Source: Micrococcales bacterium (lineage in GTDB: Bacteria; Actinomycetota; Actinomycetes; Actinomycetales; Cellulomonadaceae). Taken from it: a stretch of DNA of 6,792 nucleotides. Below, piece after piece: positions 1 through 6,393 of this stretch. The notes under the pieces are model-generated. The model did no database searches, was not told the origin of the DNA, and saw only the letters and a program-made list of their open reading frames with translations. Position numbers and translations under genes: made by a program. Location: NCBI GenBank assembly GCA_009783975.1, contig WRCL01000102.1, positions 1 to 6,792 on the forward strand. The letters run 5' to 3'. Every line of letters starts with the position of its first letter. Position 1 is the first letter of the stretch.

Positions 1-357
1 ATCGCCCGATTCTCGTCGCAGGTCGAGGCCGACGACCGTGTGCTCGCCGCGCTCGACGGGTGGGCCACGTGCATGGCCGGCAAAGGCTACGAGCACGCGA
101 CACCCGACGAGGCACGCGAGTCGATCACCGCCCGCACCCGCGTCGACGGCAAGCCCATCACCGGCGCCGACCTGCAGGCCCTGCGTGCCGAAGAGATCGC
201 CACAGCCGTCGACGACCACGCCTGCAGCACCGACCTCGAGCAGACCCGTGCCGCCGTCCTCGCCGAGCTGGAGACCGCCTACTACGAGGAGAACACAACC
301 GAGGTCGACGCGTTCTTCACCCAGTTCGAACAGTTCCTCGCCCGCGGACACGACTGA
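1..357 (+). CDS. C-terminal part of an actinobacterial secreted/lipoprotein-like hypothetical protein (5' end outside window)
   Basis: The frame is open from base 1 to a TGA at 355-357, giving 118 residues, so the gene starts left of the window. The fragment is hydrophilic, probably mostly helical, with no membrane segment. It carries a W-x-x-C-M-x-x-x-G-Y motif (WATCMAGKGY, fragment residues 21-30, Cys24) and, about 50 residues later, EEIATAVDDHAC (Cys75). From memory this pairing (W..CM...G, then EIATA..D..C) recurs in actinobacterial exported proteins of unknown function, where the two cysteines could form a disulfide. That assignment is family recall, not a search. The C-terminal third is acidic and ends in LARGHD. 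Any signal peptide or lipobox would lie in the missing N-terminus. The function is unknown. It converges on the DUF1361 gene, with 280 bp between the two stop codons. Confidence 0.78.
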   Translation: MARFSSQVEADDRVLAALDGWATCMAGKGYEHATPDEARESITARTRVDGKPITGADLQALRAEEIATAVDDHACSTDLEQTRAAVLAELETAYYEENTTEVDAFFTQFEQFLARGHD

Positions 358-637
358 GCCATGGTCGTCCCTGGGCGCCGTCCTGCCTGAGCACCCCCGA
401 CCGACCTGCTTTGCTGCGCACCGTCAGCCGCGACGAACTCGAGGCCCGTGCCCTCACGCACAGGTGGGGGGGCGGAAGAAGACGAGTATGAGTTCGATAG
501 TTTGGCGGTCTGTTCGACAGATAAAATGTCGATCTCGCCGCCAAAGTATCGAACTCAAGCTCGACCGCGGTGGAATTTTCTGCGTTGCGCTTCCCATACC
601 TTCCACGGCTGTCCGAGCTTCGAGGTGAGGGACGGGC
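358..637. other. Non-coding gap between convergent genes
   Basis: This 280-bp stretch separates the stop of the plus-strand fragment from the stop of the minus-strand DUF1361 gene. Apart from the nested inverted repeat at 483-563, I see no gene, tRNA or recognisable motif. Short open frames cross it on both strands, but none has a convincing ribosome binding site or a product I recognise. Base composition becomes more A/T-rich from about 485 to 600, then returns to normal. Confidence 0.6.
483..563. repeat. Large nested inverted repeat in the convergent intergenic region
   Basis: The arms 490-508 and 538-556 are reverse complements at 18 of 19 positions (left arm GAGTTCGATAGTTTGGCGG; the only mismatch is 500 against 546). 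Inside lies a perfect 6-bp pair, TCGACA (514-519) and TGTCGA (527-532), around a 7-nt A-rich loop, GATAAAA. A symmetric 5 x 5 internal loop separates the two stems. Outside, CGAG (483-486) pairs with CTCG (560-563). As RNA the whole forms one long interrupted hairpin. Bases 481-600 are about 51% GC by my count, well below the neighbouring genes. It lies 125 bp past the plus-strand stop and 74 bp past the minus-strand stop. A bidirectional terminator is possible, but neither side has a clear U-run. A relic of a small mobile element or a protein-binding site is equally possible. The structure is certain; its role is not. Confidence 0.85.
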
Positions 638-1363
638 TTATGTGTTCGACGCTCGGGCCGACGTTCGTCCGTCGCGGGCTGGGGCGGTGGTGAAGGCCCA
701 GAACAGCAGGTAGGCGACGAGGACGTAGACGCCGAACATCACGGTGAACACTGCGGCGAACTGGTTGGTGGCGTCGACGACCTGGGGGACCAGGACGGTG
801 GGGTTGAGCACTTCCCAGGAGTTGAGACGGACGAAACGGCCCAGGTACACCCCATACCCTGCGGCACCGGCGACGACGACGACGGCGCACCAGCCGGCGG
901 TGCGGCCCCAGCGGGAGGCGAGGAACGTGTGGACGTGGGCCAGGGACCACAGGCCGATCCACAGTGTGAGGACGACCAGGCCCATGAGGACGATGAGCTG
1001 GGCCCAGACTGTCTCGTCGCCGGCGTAGCAGTGGAAGGGCCAGCCTTCCTCGGTGCACCAGCCGCGGCGGTGGGCGAAGAACTCGACCCGGGTGATGTGG
1101 ACGACGTCGGTCACCACGTACACCGTGTTGGGGAACAGGGGCAACCACACCAGGCAGCCAACCCAGCCGACCCAGGGCCGCGACGGGCCCAGACGGTCGA
1201 CGACGAGGCTGACCAACGCGGGCAGCACCGCCAAGAACAGGTTCCACACGAAGAACCAGAAGACCGGGCGGCCGGTGACGACGAACACCCCCCAGCACCC
1301 GGCTGCCTCGACGACGCACGCGACGACCAGCACGACGATCCGGCGGTCGAGGAGGAAGCCCAT
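638..1363 (-). CDS. DUF1361 domain-containing integral membrane protein
   Basis: The 241-residue protein matches DUF1361 by its signature blocks: WNLFLA (40-45), WLPLFPNTVYVVTDVVH (73-89) and YLGRFVRLNSW (173-183). Hydrophobic stretches suggest about six membrane segments, near residues 8-29, 34-55, 63-79, 119-142, 153-172 and 203-226, with a short charged tail. The conserved NT-Y-TD-H and GRF-R-NSW residues sit near membrane borders and could form a polar site, but the family has no established biochemical function and I assign none. The ATG at 1361-1363 is the first in frame. There is no well-spaced ribosome binding site (GAGG lies only about 2 nt away), but TAGGGT lies 8 nt upstream, which favours a leaderless mRNA. 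The gene follows the flippase-kinase gene after a 115-bp gap and ends facing the plus-strand fragment. The family call is strong from the motifs. Confidence 0.88.
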   Translation of the reverse strand: MGFLLDRRIVVLVVACVVEAAGCWGVFVVTGRPVFWFFVWNLFLAVLPALVSLVVDRLGPSRPWVGWVGCLVWLPLFPNTVYVVTDVVHITRVEFFAHRRGWCTEEGWPFHCYAGDETVWAQLIVLMGLVVLTLWIGLWSLAHVHTFLASRWGRTAGWCAVVVVAGAAGYGVYLGRFVRLNSWEVLNPTVLVPQVVDATNQFAAVFTVMFGVYVLVAYLLFWAFTTAPARDGRTSARASNT

Positions 1364-1371
1364 ACCCTCGG

Positions 1372-1377
1372 ACCCTA
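1372..1377 (-). promoter_or_regulatory. -10 box TAGGGT for a probably leaderless DUF1361 transcript
   Basis: On the minus strand TAGGGT fits the actinobacterial TAnnnT -10 consensus and ends 8 nt before the ATG at 1363. This spacing puts the transcription start at or within a few bases of the start codon, the usual geometry of leaderless genes in this phylum. No convincing -35 hexamer is seen 16-18 bp upstream. That space is filled by the palindrome at 1378-1397. Confidence 0.55.
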
Positions 1378-1397
1378 GCCGATCGGGTGTGATCGGC
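1378..1397. promoter_or_regulatory. Operator-like palindrome abutting the DUF1361 -10 box
   Basis: GCCGATC (1378-1384) and GATCGGC (1391-1397) are perfect 7-bp inverted arms around a 6-bp spacer, GGGTGT. The left edge touches the putative -10 box, so the palindrome fills the -10/-35 spacer of the DUF1361 promoter, the typical place for a repressor or MerR-type activator site. The cognate regulator is not identifiable. The same palindrome could form a weak hairpin past the end of the flippase gene, but it has no U-run, so a terminator role is less likely. Confidence 0.45.
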
Positions 1398-1478
1398 CCG
1401 CGGACGCCGTCAGGAGAGGTTGTGCGGGTTCGTCGGGCAGGGCTGTCGGTTCCTCAGCCTGGAGGTCCAGACCCCGGG

Positions 1479-3845
1479 CTACAAGATCTCTTTGGCGGTC
1501 AGGACGCGGAAGGCGACGGCACCGGGCGGGATGGGCAGCCAGAAGGTGGCCAGGCGGTAGAGCATCACCGAGGCGAGGGCTTCTTCAGAGGCGATACCCA
1601 GACCGGTGAGGGACGCCAGGAGCACCGCTTCGACGGCGCCCAGACCACCAGGGGTCGGGGCGGCGGTGGCCACGGCCCCGGCGGACAACGACACCAGGCC
1701 GATGGCGACGAACGACGGTTCGACACCAAAAGCGCGGACCGAGAAGTACAAGGCGAAGACGTACCCCAGGGGCAGCAACGACACGCCACCGAACAACGAG
1801 ACGATCTTCGTCGGGCTCGTGACGACCTCGCGCATCGCCCCGGCTGACGAGCGCAGCGCAGGCACCAGGCGCCCGGTCACCATGGTCCGCACGCGCGGCA
1901 CCGCCAAGGTCACCCCGACGATCGACAGCACTCCGCCGAGCACAGCGGCGACAACCCCCGGTGACGGCATCCGCGACAGCTCGTTCGACAACGCGTCGGT
2001 GGACCCCGCCCAGATCCCGAACGCGGTGAGGATCGACAGGTGGACGATGACGACCGCCGCCTCTTTCGCCGCTGACGCCGAGGCCGCAACCGCCACCGGG
2101 AACCCACGTTTTTGCAAGAAGCGCACGTTCAGCCCGACCTGGCCGATGCCCGGCGGGGAGAACGACGCGACGAACGACGCGGCGAGCGCAACAGCCCCGG
2201 CCTGCCCGACAGGGACCCGGCCAGGGGTCCCACCGGCCAGGCCCAGCGCCGCACCGACGTACGTCGCGACAGACGCCGCGACCAGAGGCCCCACCCAGCG
2301 CCAGTCGATCCCGGCGATGACCGCGTCGAGGGCTTTGAGGTTCGCCAGCTGTGGGGCGAGCACATAGACCGCGACGGCAAGCATCGCCGCCATGACCAAA
2401 GTGCGCGGGCGCATACGTTCGACCTGCTCGAACTCAGGCTCCTGCACCCCCGTGACCGCGCTCACCTGCGCGACGACCGGCCCCAGCCCCCCAGCTGCCT
2501 TGACCGCCGAACGGGTGCCCGGGGTGAGCGCCACGGGCACCAGGCGCGCCAGCGCTGCTGTGAGACGGTCGTGCCCGAGCACGTCGTAGGCCACCTGCAC
2601 TGCGCGCTGCGCCCCGACCAGGGCTGAGGTCGACGCGAGCAGCTCGGCGACGTCCCCGGCAAGCACCCCGTCAGGTGCGGCGGGCTGGGCCCGGGACAGG
2701 TCGACGATGACGACCCCGTCGTCGGTGGCCACCAAGTGGTCGGTCGTCAAGGCCCGCACCCCGATCCGGGCGTCGGCCAGCCGTGCGACCTGCTCCCACG
2801 CCGAGGTGAGGACCTCGTCGGACACCTGGTCGCCCAGCTCGGTGAGTGTGGGGCCGCCAACAGCGCGCACCGCGAGGACCGCCTCGTTGTGGGCCCCGGC
2901 AGCCACCGCGAGCACCGGTGCGGTGCGCACACCACGGGCCTGGGCGAACAGCCCGACCATCGCCTCGTTCGTCATGGCCCGCACCGGCGAGCCGAACGGG
3001 GCGTCGTCGCCGACCTCGCGCAGGCGCAGCCGCCGGTACCCGCGGCGCACCTGGTCGCGCTGCCAGTCACGTTCGTCGATGACGCGGATGAGCACCGGAC
3101 CGTCGTCGCTGGTCCCGCGAAACGCCCAGCCAGGGGCGTCGACCGGTTGCAGGTCGCGCACCTGCAGCCCGGACCCAGCCAGGAGCCGGGCCAACCCTGT
3201 GGGGGTGATGACCGACACCGAGCGTCCCACGGCGAGCAGCAGCAGCGACCCGGCCATCCCCCCGGCGCCGATCGCCAGGAGCACCTCGATGGGCCCGGCG
3301 GTCGTCGAGACGACCCGGGTCAAGGCGAGCAGGACGAGCAACGTCCACACCCAACGCGTCCACCGTGGCGACAAGGCCTGGACGGCGACGGCTGTGACCG
3401 CGGCGAACGCGGCGATCTCCCACGCCTGGGGGGCCCGGCCGATGCTCGCCACGTCCCGCGCGGACTCGGCGATGACCAGCGGCCAGTCGCGCACCGCAGC
3501 GACACGGCTGGTCATGACATACCCCAGCAACCCCACACCTGCACCGAGCACCGTGCGCCACAGCAACGCGAACCGCCGCTGGATCGCCAACCACACCGGG
3601 CTGACGGTGACCATGACGAGGTATCCGGCGAGCACGAGCCACAAGAAGACGTTCGCGAGCTCGCCTGGCACCCCGTTGAACACCTCGCGCAGGTCCAGCG
3701 CGACAGCGCTCGCGGTGTCCTCGCCGACCCGGTCCAGCGCGAGCGCGACAGCGACGACCACCGCAAACCCGACAAGGGTGCGAAAGTCCTGCCAGCCCGC
3801 ACGCCACGTCGTGTCGCGGTAGTCCGGCTCGGCCCGCTCGTCCAT
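1479..3845 (-). CDS. Membrane protein: N-terminal TM block, pseudokinase-like domain and C-terminal LPG-synthase-type flippase domain
   Basis: The 788-residue protein has three parts (numbering from ATG 3845 = 1). Part one (about 20-210) has roughly six membrane segments. Part two (about 220-475) is soluble and resembles a degenerate protein-kinase or phosphotransferase fold: PVLIRVID (about 250-257) sits where the lysine-bearing strand would be but has Arg; NEAMVGL (about 293-299) offers a helix-C-type Glu; TTDHLVATDDGVVIVDLS (about 367-384) mimics the catalytic-loop to DFG stretch, keeping one metal-type Asp. Part three (about 480-788) is a PF03706-type flippase domain, as in MprF, with SPPGIGQVGLNVRFLQKRG (about 563-581), TPGGLGAVEAVL (about 731-742) and YRLATFWLPIPPG (about 763-775). 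The lysyl-transferase domain of MprF is absent, so lysylation is not expected; lipid translocation is an inference. ATG 3845 is preferred over the adjacent GTG 3848 because GGGGA ends 3 nt before GTG-ATG leaves no gap for the GTG. Similar large proteins are common in actinobacteria. Confidence 0.85.
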   Translation of the reverse strand: MDERAEPDYRDTTWRAGWQDFRTLVGFAVVVAVALALDRVGEDTASAVALDLREVFNGVPGELANVFLWLVLAGYLVMVTVSPVWLAIQRRFALLWRTVLGAGVGLLGYVMTSRVAAVRDWPLVIAESARDVASIGRAPQAWEIAAFAAVTAVAVQALSPRWTRWVWTLLVLLALTRVVSTTAGPIEVLLAIGAGGMAGSLLLLAVGRSVSVITPTGLARLLAGSGLQVRDLQPVDAPGWAFRGTSDDGPVLIRVIDERDWQRDQVRRGYRRLRLREVGDDAPFGSPVRAMTNEAMVGLFAQARGVRTAPVLAVAAGAHNEAVLAVRAVGGPTLTELGDQVSDEVLTSAWEQVARLADARIGVRALTTDHLVATDDGVVIVDLSRAQPAAPDGVLAGDVAELLASTSALVGAQRAVQVAYDVLGHDRLTAALARLVPVALTPGTRSAVKAAGGLGPVVAQVSAVTGVQEPEFEQVERMRPRTLVMAAMLAVAVYVLAPQLANLKALDAVIAGIDWRWVGPLVAASVATYVGAALGLAGGTPGRVPVGQAGAVALAASFVASFSPPGIGQVGLNVRFLQKRGFPVAVAASASAAKEAAVVIVHLSILTAFGIWAGSTDALSNELSRMPSPGVVAAVLGGVLSIVGVTLAVPRVRTMVTGRLVPALRSSAGAMREVVTSPTKIVSLFGGVSLLPLGYVFALYFSVRAFGVEPSFVAIGLVSLSAGAVATAAPTPGGLGAVEAVLLASLTGLGIASEEALASVMLYRLATFWLPIPPGAVAFRVLTAKEIL

Positions 3846-4134
3846 CACTCCCCACTACCGTCACTGCACCTGCTGGCGACAACGGTACCCATGCGCAGCC
3901 CTGCGCGCGACGACCCGCTCCTGACCAGGCAAGACATAAGAACCGTCCCCATGTCTTGTAAGAACCGTCCCCATGTCTTGCATGTCTTGGGCAGATCGTG
4001 GCAACACAGGTGGCCACCGCGAGGCACCCCACGACCGGCCGGGGCACGCCAGGGCCACCCCATGGGCTGGGGACGGCTCGCCACGCGCCCCCGCAGCACA
4101 CGCGAAGGCGAGGGCTTTGACGCGAAGACAAGGC
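3846..4134. other. Intergenic region between ktrA and the flippase gene
   Basis: These 289 bp separate the stop of ktrA from the start of the flippase-kinase gene, so the latter is likely transcribed on its own. The main content is the tandem repeat at 3930-3989. Smaller structures are a 5-bp hairpin GCGCA-GCCC-TGCGC (3893-3906), a 10-bp perfect palindrome GGTGGCCACC (4009-4018) and a TACCGT on the minus strand (3882-3887) that could be a -10 box but lacks a -35. I see no U-tailed terminator after ktrA and no credible small gene. Open frames on both strands here look like spill-over from the neighbouring genes. Confidence 0.5.
3930..3989. repeat. Perfect 22-bp tandem repeat with flanking inverted and direct 8-mers (REP-like)
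   Basis: Bases 3937-3958 and 3959-3980 are two identical 22-bp units placed head to tail. Each is made of TAAGAACCGTCCCC followed by ATGTCTTG. A third ATGTCTTG follows at 3982-3989. An inverted copy, CAAGACAT, precedes the array at 3930-3937 and can pair with any of the three, giving an 8-bp stem around AAGAACCGTCCCC. The unit is noticeably less G/C-rich than its surroundings. The GGGGACGGTTCTT core on the opposite strand reminds me of short intergenic repeats scattered in many genomes, sometimes linked to REP-associated transposases, but I cannot confirm that here and no transposase is present. It lies about 85-145 bp upstream of the flippase gene, so a regulatory role is also possible. Confidence 0.85.
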
Positions 4135-4806
4135 TCAGGGACGGCGGGAGAAGCGGTCGAGCAGGTCGGGGTGGCCGGCGACGATGAGGGTGTCGTTGGT
4201 TGAGATGCGCAGGTCGGGCTCGGCGTAGCGGAAATCCATCCCAGGGCTCTTCACACCGACGACGGTCACCCCGTACTTGGTGCGGACCTGGGACTGGGCG
4301 AGGGAGAAACCTTCCAGCTCACGCGGGGGACGCATCTTGACGATCGTGAACCCGTCTTCGACCTCGATGTAGTCCAGCAGCTTGCCTGAGACGAGGTGGG
4401 CGACGCGTTCGCCGGCCTCGGACTCGGGCCGGACCACGTGGTGGGCCCCGATCCGCTCCAAGATCCGGGCGTGCTCGTTGCTCACAGCCTTGGCCCAGAT
4501 CTGCGGGACACCCAGGTCCACGAGGTTGGCGGTGATGAGCACTGACGCTTCGAGGTGCGAACCGACGGCGACGACCGCCGTCGGGTAGTCGCGCACCCCC
4601 AGCTGTTCGAGGGCGACGGGGTTGGTCGCGTCGGCTTCGACCAGGGCGATGCGCCCAGCCCACAGCGCGACGAGCTCTGGGGAACGTTCGACGGCAAGGA
4701 CGTCACGTTCAGAACGTACGAGGGTCGTGGCGATGGCCGAGCCGAACCGGCCCAGGCCGATGACCAGCACGCTCCCGTCGCCTTTGCGGGTGTTCTTGTC
4801 AGCCAA
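4135..4806 (-). CDS. ktrA: KtrA/TrkA-family RCK regulator of K+ uptake
   Basis: This 223-residue protein is the cytoplasmic gating subunit of a Ktr-type potassium transporter. Residues 12-135 form the RCK_N Rossmann domain: the nucleotide loop VIGLGRFGSA (15-24, G17-x-G19-x-x-G22), an acidic residue ending strand 2 (E40), then DATNP (59-63), where ligand-binding residues normally fall. Residues about 141-218 form RCK_C, which in characterised KtrA homologues can bind cyclic di-AMP. The length is normal for KtrA and about half that of two-lobed TrkA. Rings of KtrA are known to bind ATP/ADP and open or close the KtrB dimer. The start is TTG at 4806, chosen because AGAGAGG lies 7 nt upstream and no ATG or GTG lies between it and residue 13. 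The first 8 bp overlap the end of ktrB, so translation is probably coupled. Trk-type naming is an alternative label for the same function. Confidence 0.93.
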   Translation of the reverse strand: MADKNTRKGDGSVLVIGLGRFGSAIATTLVRSERDVLAVERSPELVALWAGRIALVEADATNPVALEQLGVRDYPTAVVAVGSHLEASVLITANLVDLGVPQIWAKAVSNEHARILERIGAHHVVRPESEAGERVAHLVSGKLLDYIEVEDGFTIVKMRPPRELEGFSLAQSQVRTKYGVTVVGVKSPGMDFRYAEPDLRISTNDTLIVAGHPDLLDRFSRRP

Positions 4807-6169
4807 TGATCGGCCTCTCTTCAGGGAAGCGGACGACCCGGCGACGGTTGCGCAGGGCCAGTGCGGCAGCGATGGTCATCGTGCCAGTGCGGCCGACGAA
4901 CATCAGCGCGACGAGCACCAGCTGGGCCTGTTCGGGCAGGCCCGCGGTGATTCCCGTGGTCAGGCCGCACGTGGCGTAGGCGGAGATCACCTCGAACAAG
5001 ATGACGTCCAGGCTCAGGTCGGTCTGGGCGAGCATGAGCAGGCTCGCACCCAAGACCACCGTGGCCGAGATGAACACCACGGCGATGGCGACCTGGAGGG
5101 TGTCTCGCGGGATCCGCCGCCCGAACGCCTCCAGGTCCCTGTCGCCGCGGGCCTCGGCGACGATGGCGAGCATCATCACCGCCAGCGTCGTCACCTTGAT
5201 CCCCCCGGCGGTTGACGCCGAACCGCCCCCGGCGAACATCAAGGCGTCTTGCAGCAACCATGTGCTCTCGTGCATCTGGGCCACGTCGACCGTCGCGAAC
5301 CCTCCTGACCGGGGCATGACGCCAGCGAACAACGAGGCCAGGGCTGTGCCGCTGCCGCTCAGTGGCTGGAACGTGCCCGAGTTGTGCCACTCGAACGCTG
5401 CGACGAGCACCGACCCGGCCGCGACCAGCACCACGCTGGTGACGATCGTCAGCTTCGAGTGCAGCGACCAGCTGCGGGGGCGGCGCAAGCGCCGCATGAC
5501 GTCCAAGATCACCGGGAAACCCAGCGAACCGATGAACACCCCGATGATCAGCGGGGCCAGCACCCACCAGTCCGAGGCGTAGGGGACCAGCCCGTCAGCG
5601 GTCGGGACGAACCCAGCGTTGTTGAACGCCGAGACGGCGAAGAACACCGAGTGCCACACCGCAGGACCCACCCCTTGGCCTTCGGCGAGGAACCGCGGGA
5701 ACAACACCGCAGCGATCGTCACCTCCAAGGCGGTGGACGTCACCACGACGGTGCGCAGCAACGACCCGACCTCTCCCAGCCGGGTGAAATGCGTCTCGGA
5801 CGACACCAGCAGCCGCTGCGTCAGCCCCACACGGCGTGAGACGGCCAGGCCCAGCAACGACGCGAGCGTCATCACCCCCAACCCACCGACCTTGATCGCC
5901 ACGAGGATGACCACCAGCCCCCACCCAGACCAGTACGTGCCGGTCGGTACGACGACCAGCCCGGTGACGGTCGTGGCAGACGTCGCGGTGAACAACGCGA
6001 CGACCGCTGGCGCCTGGTGCCCAGAGGCTGTGGCCCACGGTGCGCTGAGCAAGATGGTGAAAAGTCCGATGACCAGCGCGAAAACCCCGAGCGCCAGACG
6101 CGCCGGGGACTGGCGCGCAGAACGGTCGACGTAGTCACGCCACCTGGCGCCCACGCCGCTGCCCGCCAC
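4799..6169 (-). CDS. ktrB: KtrB/TrkH-family K+ channel-like uptake subunit
   Basis: The 456-residue membrane protein is the pore subunit of a Ktr potassium transporter. It shows the four membrane-pore-membrane repeats of the Trk/Ktr superfamily, each with its filter glycine: TTVTGL (G70), FNNAGF (G186), PRSGGF (G290) and ATCGLT (G402). The loop GGGSASTAGGIK (314-325) and GRTGTMT (426-432) are also typical of this family. Filter glycines at all four positions fit K+ transport, and the length is usual for KtrB. The open frame extends 41 codons further up, but that part is an Arg/Pro/Gly-rich shadow. I chose GTG at 6169 because GGGAGG ends 4 nt upstream and the protein then begins with a short basic cytoplasmic segment before the first helix (about 25-43). 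The stop overlaps the start of ktrA. The start lies 224 bp from the divergent HTH gene, so the operon promoter is probably between them. Confidence 0.94.
   Translation of the reverse strand: MAGSGVGARWRDYVDRSARQSPARLALGVFALVIGLFTILLSAPWATASGHQAPAVVALFTATSATTVTGLVVVPTGTYWSGWGLVVILVAIKVGGLGVMTLASLLGLAVSRRVGLTQRLLVSSETHFTRLGEVGSLLRTVVVTSTALEVTIAAVLFPRFLAEGQGVGPAVWHSVFFAVSAFNNAGFVPTADGLVPYASDWWVLAPLIIGVFIGSLGFPVILDVMRRLRRPRSWSLHSKLTIVTSVVLVAAGSVLVAAFEWHNSGTFQPLSGSGTALASLFAGVMPRSGGFATVDVAQMHESTWLLQDALMFAGGGSASTAGGIKVTTLAVMMLAIVAEARGDRDLEAFGRRIPRDTLQVAIAVVFISATVVLGASLLMLAQTDLSLDVILFEVISAYATCGLTTGITAGLPEQAQLVLVALMFVGRTGTMTIAAALALRNRRRVVRFPEERPIIG
4814..4820 (-). promoter_or_regulatory. Ribosome binding site deciding the TTG start of ktrA
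   Basis: AGAGAGG on the minus strand lies inside the ktrB coding sequence, 7 nt before the TTG at 4806. Its good match and spacing support the rare TTG start and translation of ktrA coupled to ktrB. Confidence 0.65.
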
Positions 6170-6173
6170 GTGA

Positions 6174-6179
6174 CCTCCC
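6174..6179 (-). promoter_or_regulatory. Ribosome binding site deciding the GTG start of ktrB
   Basis: GGGAGG on the minus strand (within GAGGGAGG) stands 4 nt before GTG 6169. It argues against the longer upstream starts, none of which has a comparable site. Confidence 0.65.
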
Positions 6180-6340
6180 TCGCCGAGCCCGGGCCGGTAC
6201 CCCCGGGGCACGGACACCACTGTGGCACGTCCTGGCCGGGCACGAGCTGCCCTACACGCCCGGGCGGGCGGTCGGGGCCGGCCGGTGCGCACCTGGGCGA
6301 ACCTGCACCGTCAGACGGGGGACCAGACGCGCTCCACCTT

Positions 6341-6368
6341 TTGCCTGGGGCCGTGCGACCGCTACGGT
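6341..6368 (+). promoter_or_regulatory. Promoter of the HTH gene
   Basis: TTGCCT (6341-6346) and TACGGT (6363-6368) are separated by 16 bp and resemble the housekeeping-sigma -35 and TAnnnT -10 boxes. The expected start near 6375 gives a leader of about 20 nt containing the ribosome binding site at 6382-6388. The GTG at 6367 overlaps the -10 box, so it could not be the translation start of a transcript from this promoter. No clear opposing promoter for ktrB is visible in 6170-6340; TACCGG at 6190-6195 on the minus strand is a poor candidate. Confidence 0.5.
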
Positions 6369-6381
6369 GGCTTCGACTCCG

Positions 6382-6388
6382 AAGGAGG
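6382..6388 (+). promoter_or_regulatory. Strong ribosome binding site deciding the HTH start
   Basis: AAGGAGG is a full Shine-Dalgarno match, 5 nt before GTG 6394. It selects this codon over the in-frame GTGs at 6367 and 6388. Confidence 0.75.
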
Positions 6389-6393
6389 TGCCC

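Noticed and set aside
490..556. LexA/SOS box because of GTTCGA and TCGAAC elements
   Set aside because: The actinobacterial SOS box needs close CGAAC and GTTCG half-sites about 4 bp apart. Here the half-sites are in the wrong orientation and far apart.
448..693. Possible small gene of 81 codons across the inverted repeat
   Set aside because: It runs through both repeat arms and into the antisense of the DUF1361 gene, has no ribosome binding site and no recognisable product.
2707..3822. Second plus-strand open frame of 371 codons in the same region
   Set aside because: Thr/Ser/Arg/Pro-rich low-complexity translation typical of a shadow frame; no ribosome binding site and no domain.
3930..3989. 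CRISPR array
   Set aside because: The 22-bp units abut with no spacer between them, there are only two complete copies, and no cas gene is present.
2736..4187. Long plus-strand open frame of 483 codons opposite the flippase gene
   Set aside because: Its composition is Arg/Pro/His/Asp-rich with no recognisable domain, as expected for the antisense frame of a GC-rich gene. The minus-strand frame here has clear membrane segments and family motifs.
6170..6292. N-terminal extension of ktrB by 41 codons
   Set aside because: The extension is Arg/Pro/Gly-rich, lacks a ribosome binding site, and the GTG at 6169 has GGGAGG at proper spacing.
6367..6393. Earlier GTG start for the HTH protein
   Set aside because: It would place the Shine-Dalgarno sequence inside the coding region, and the GTG overlaps the putative -10 box.
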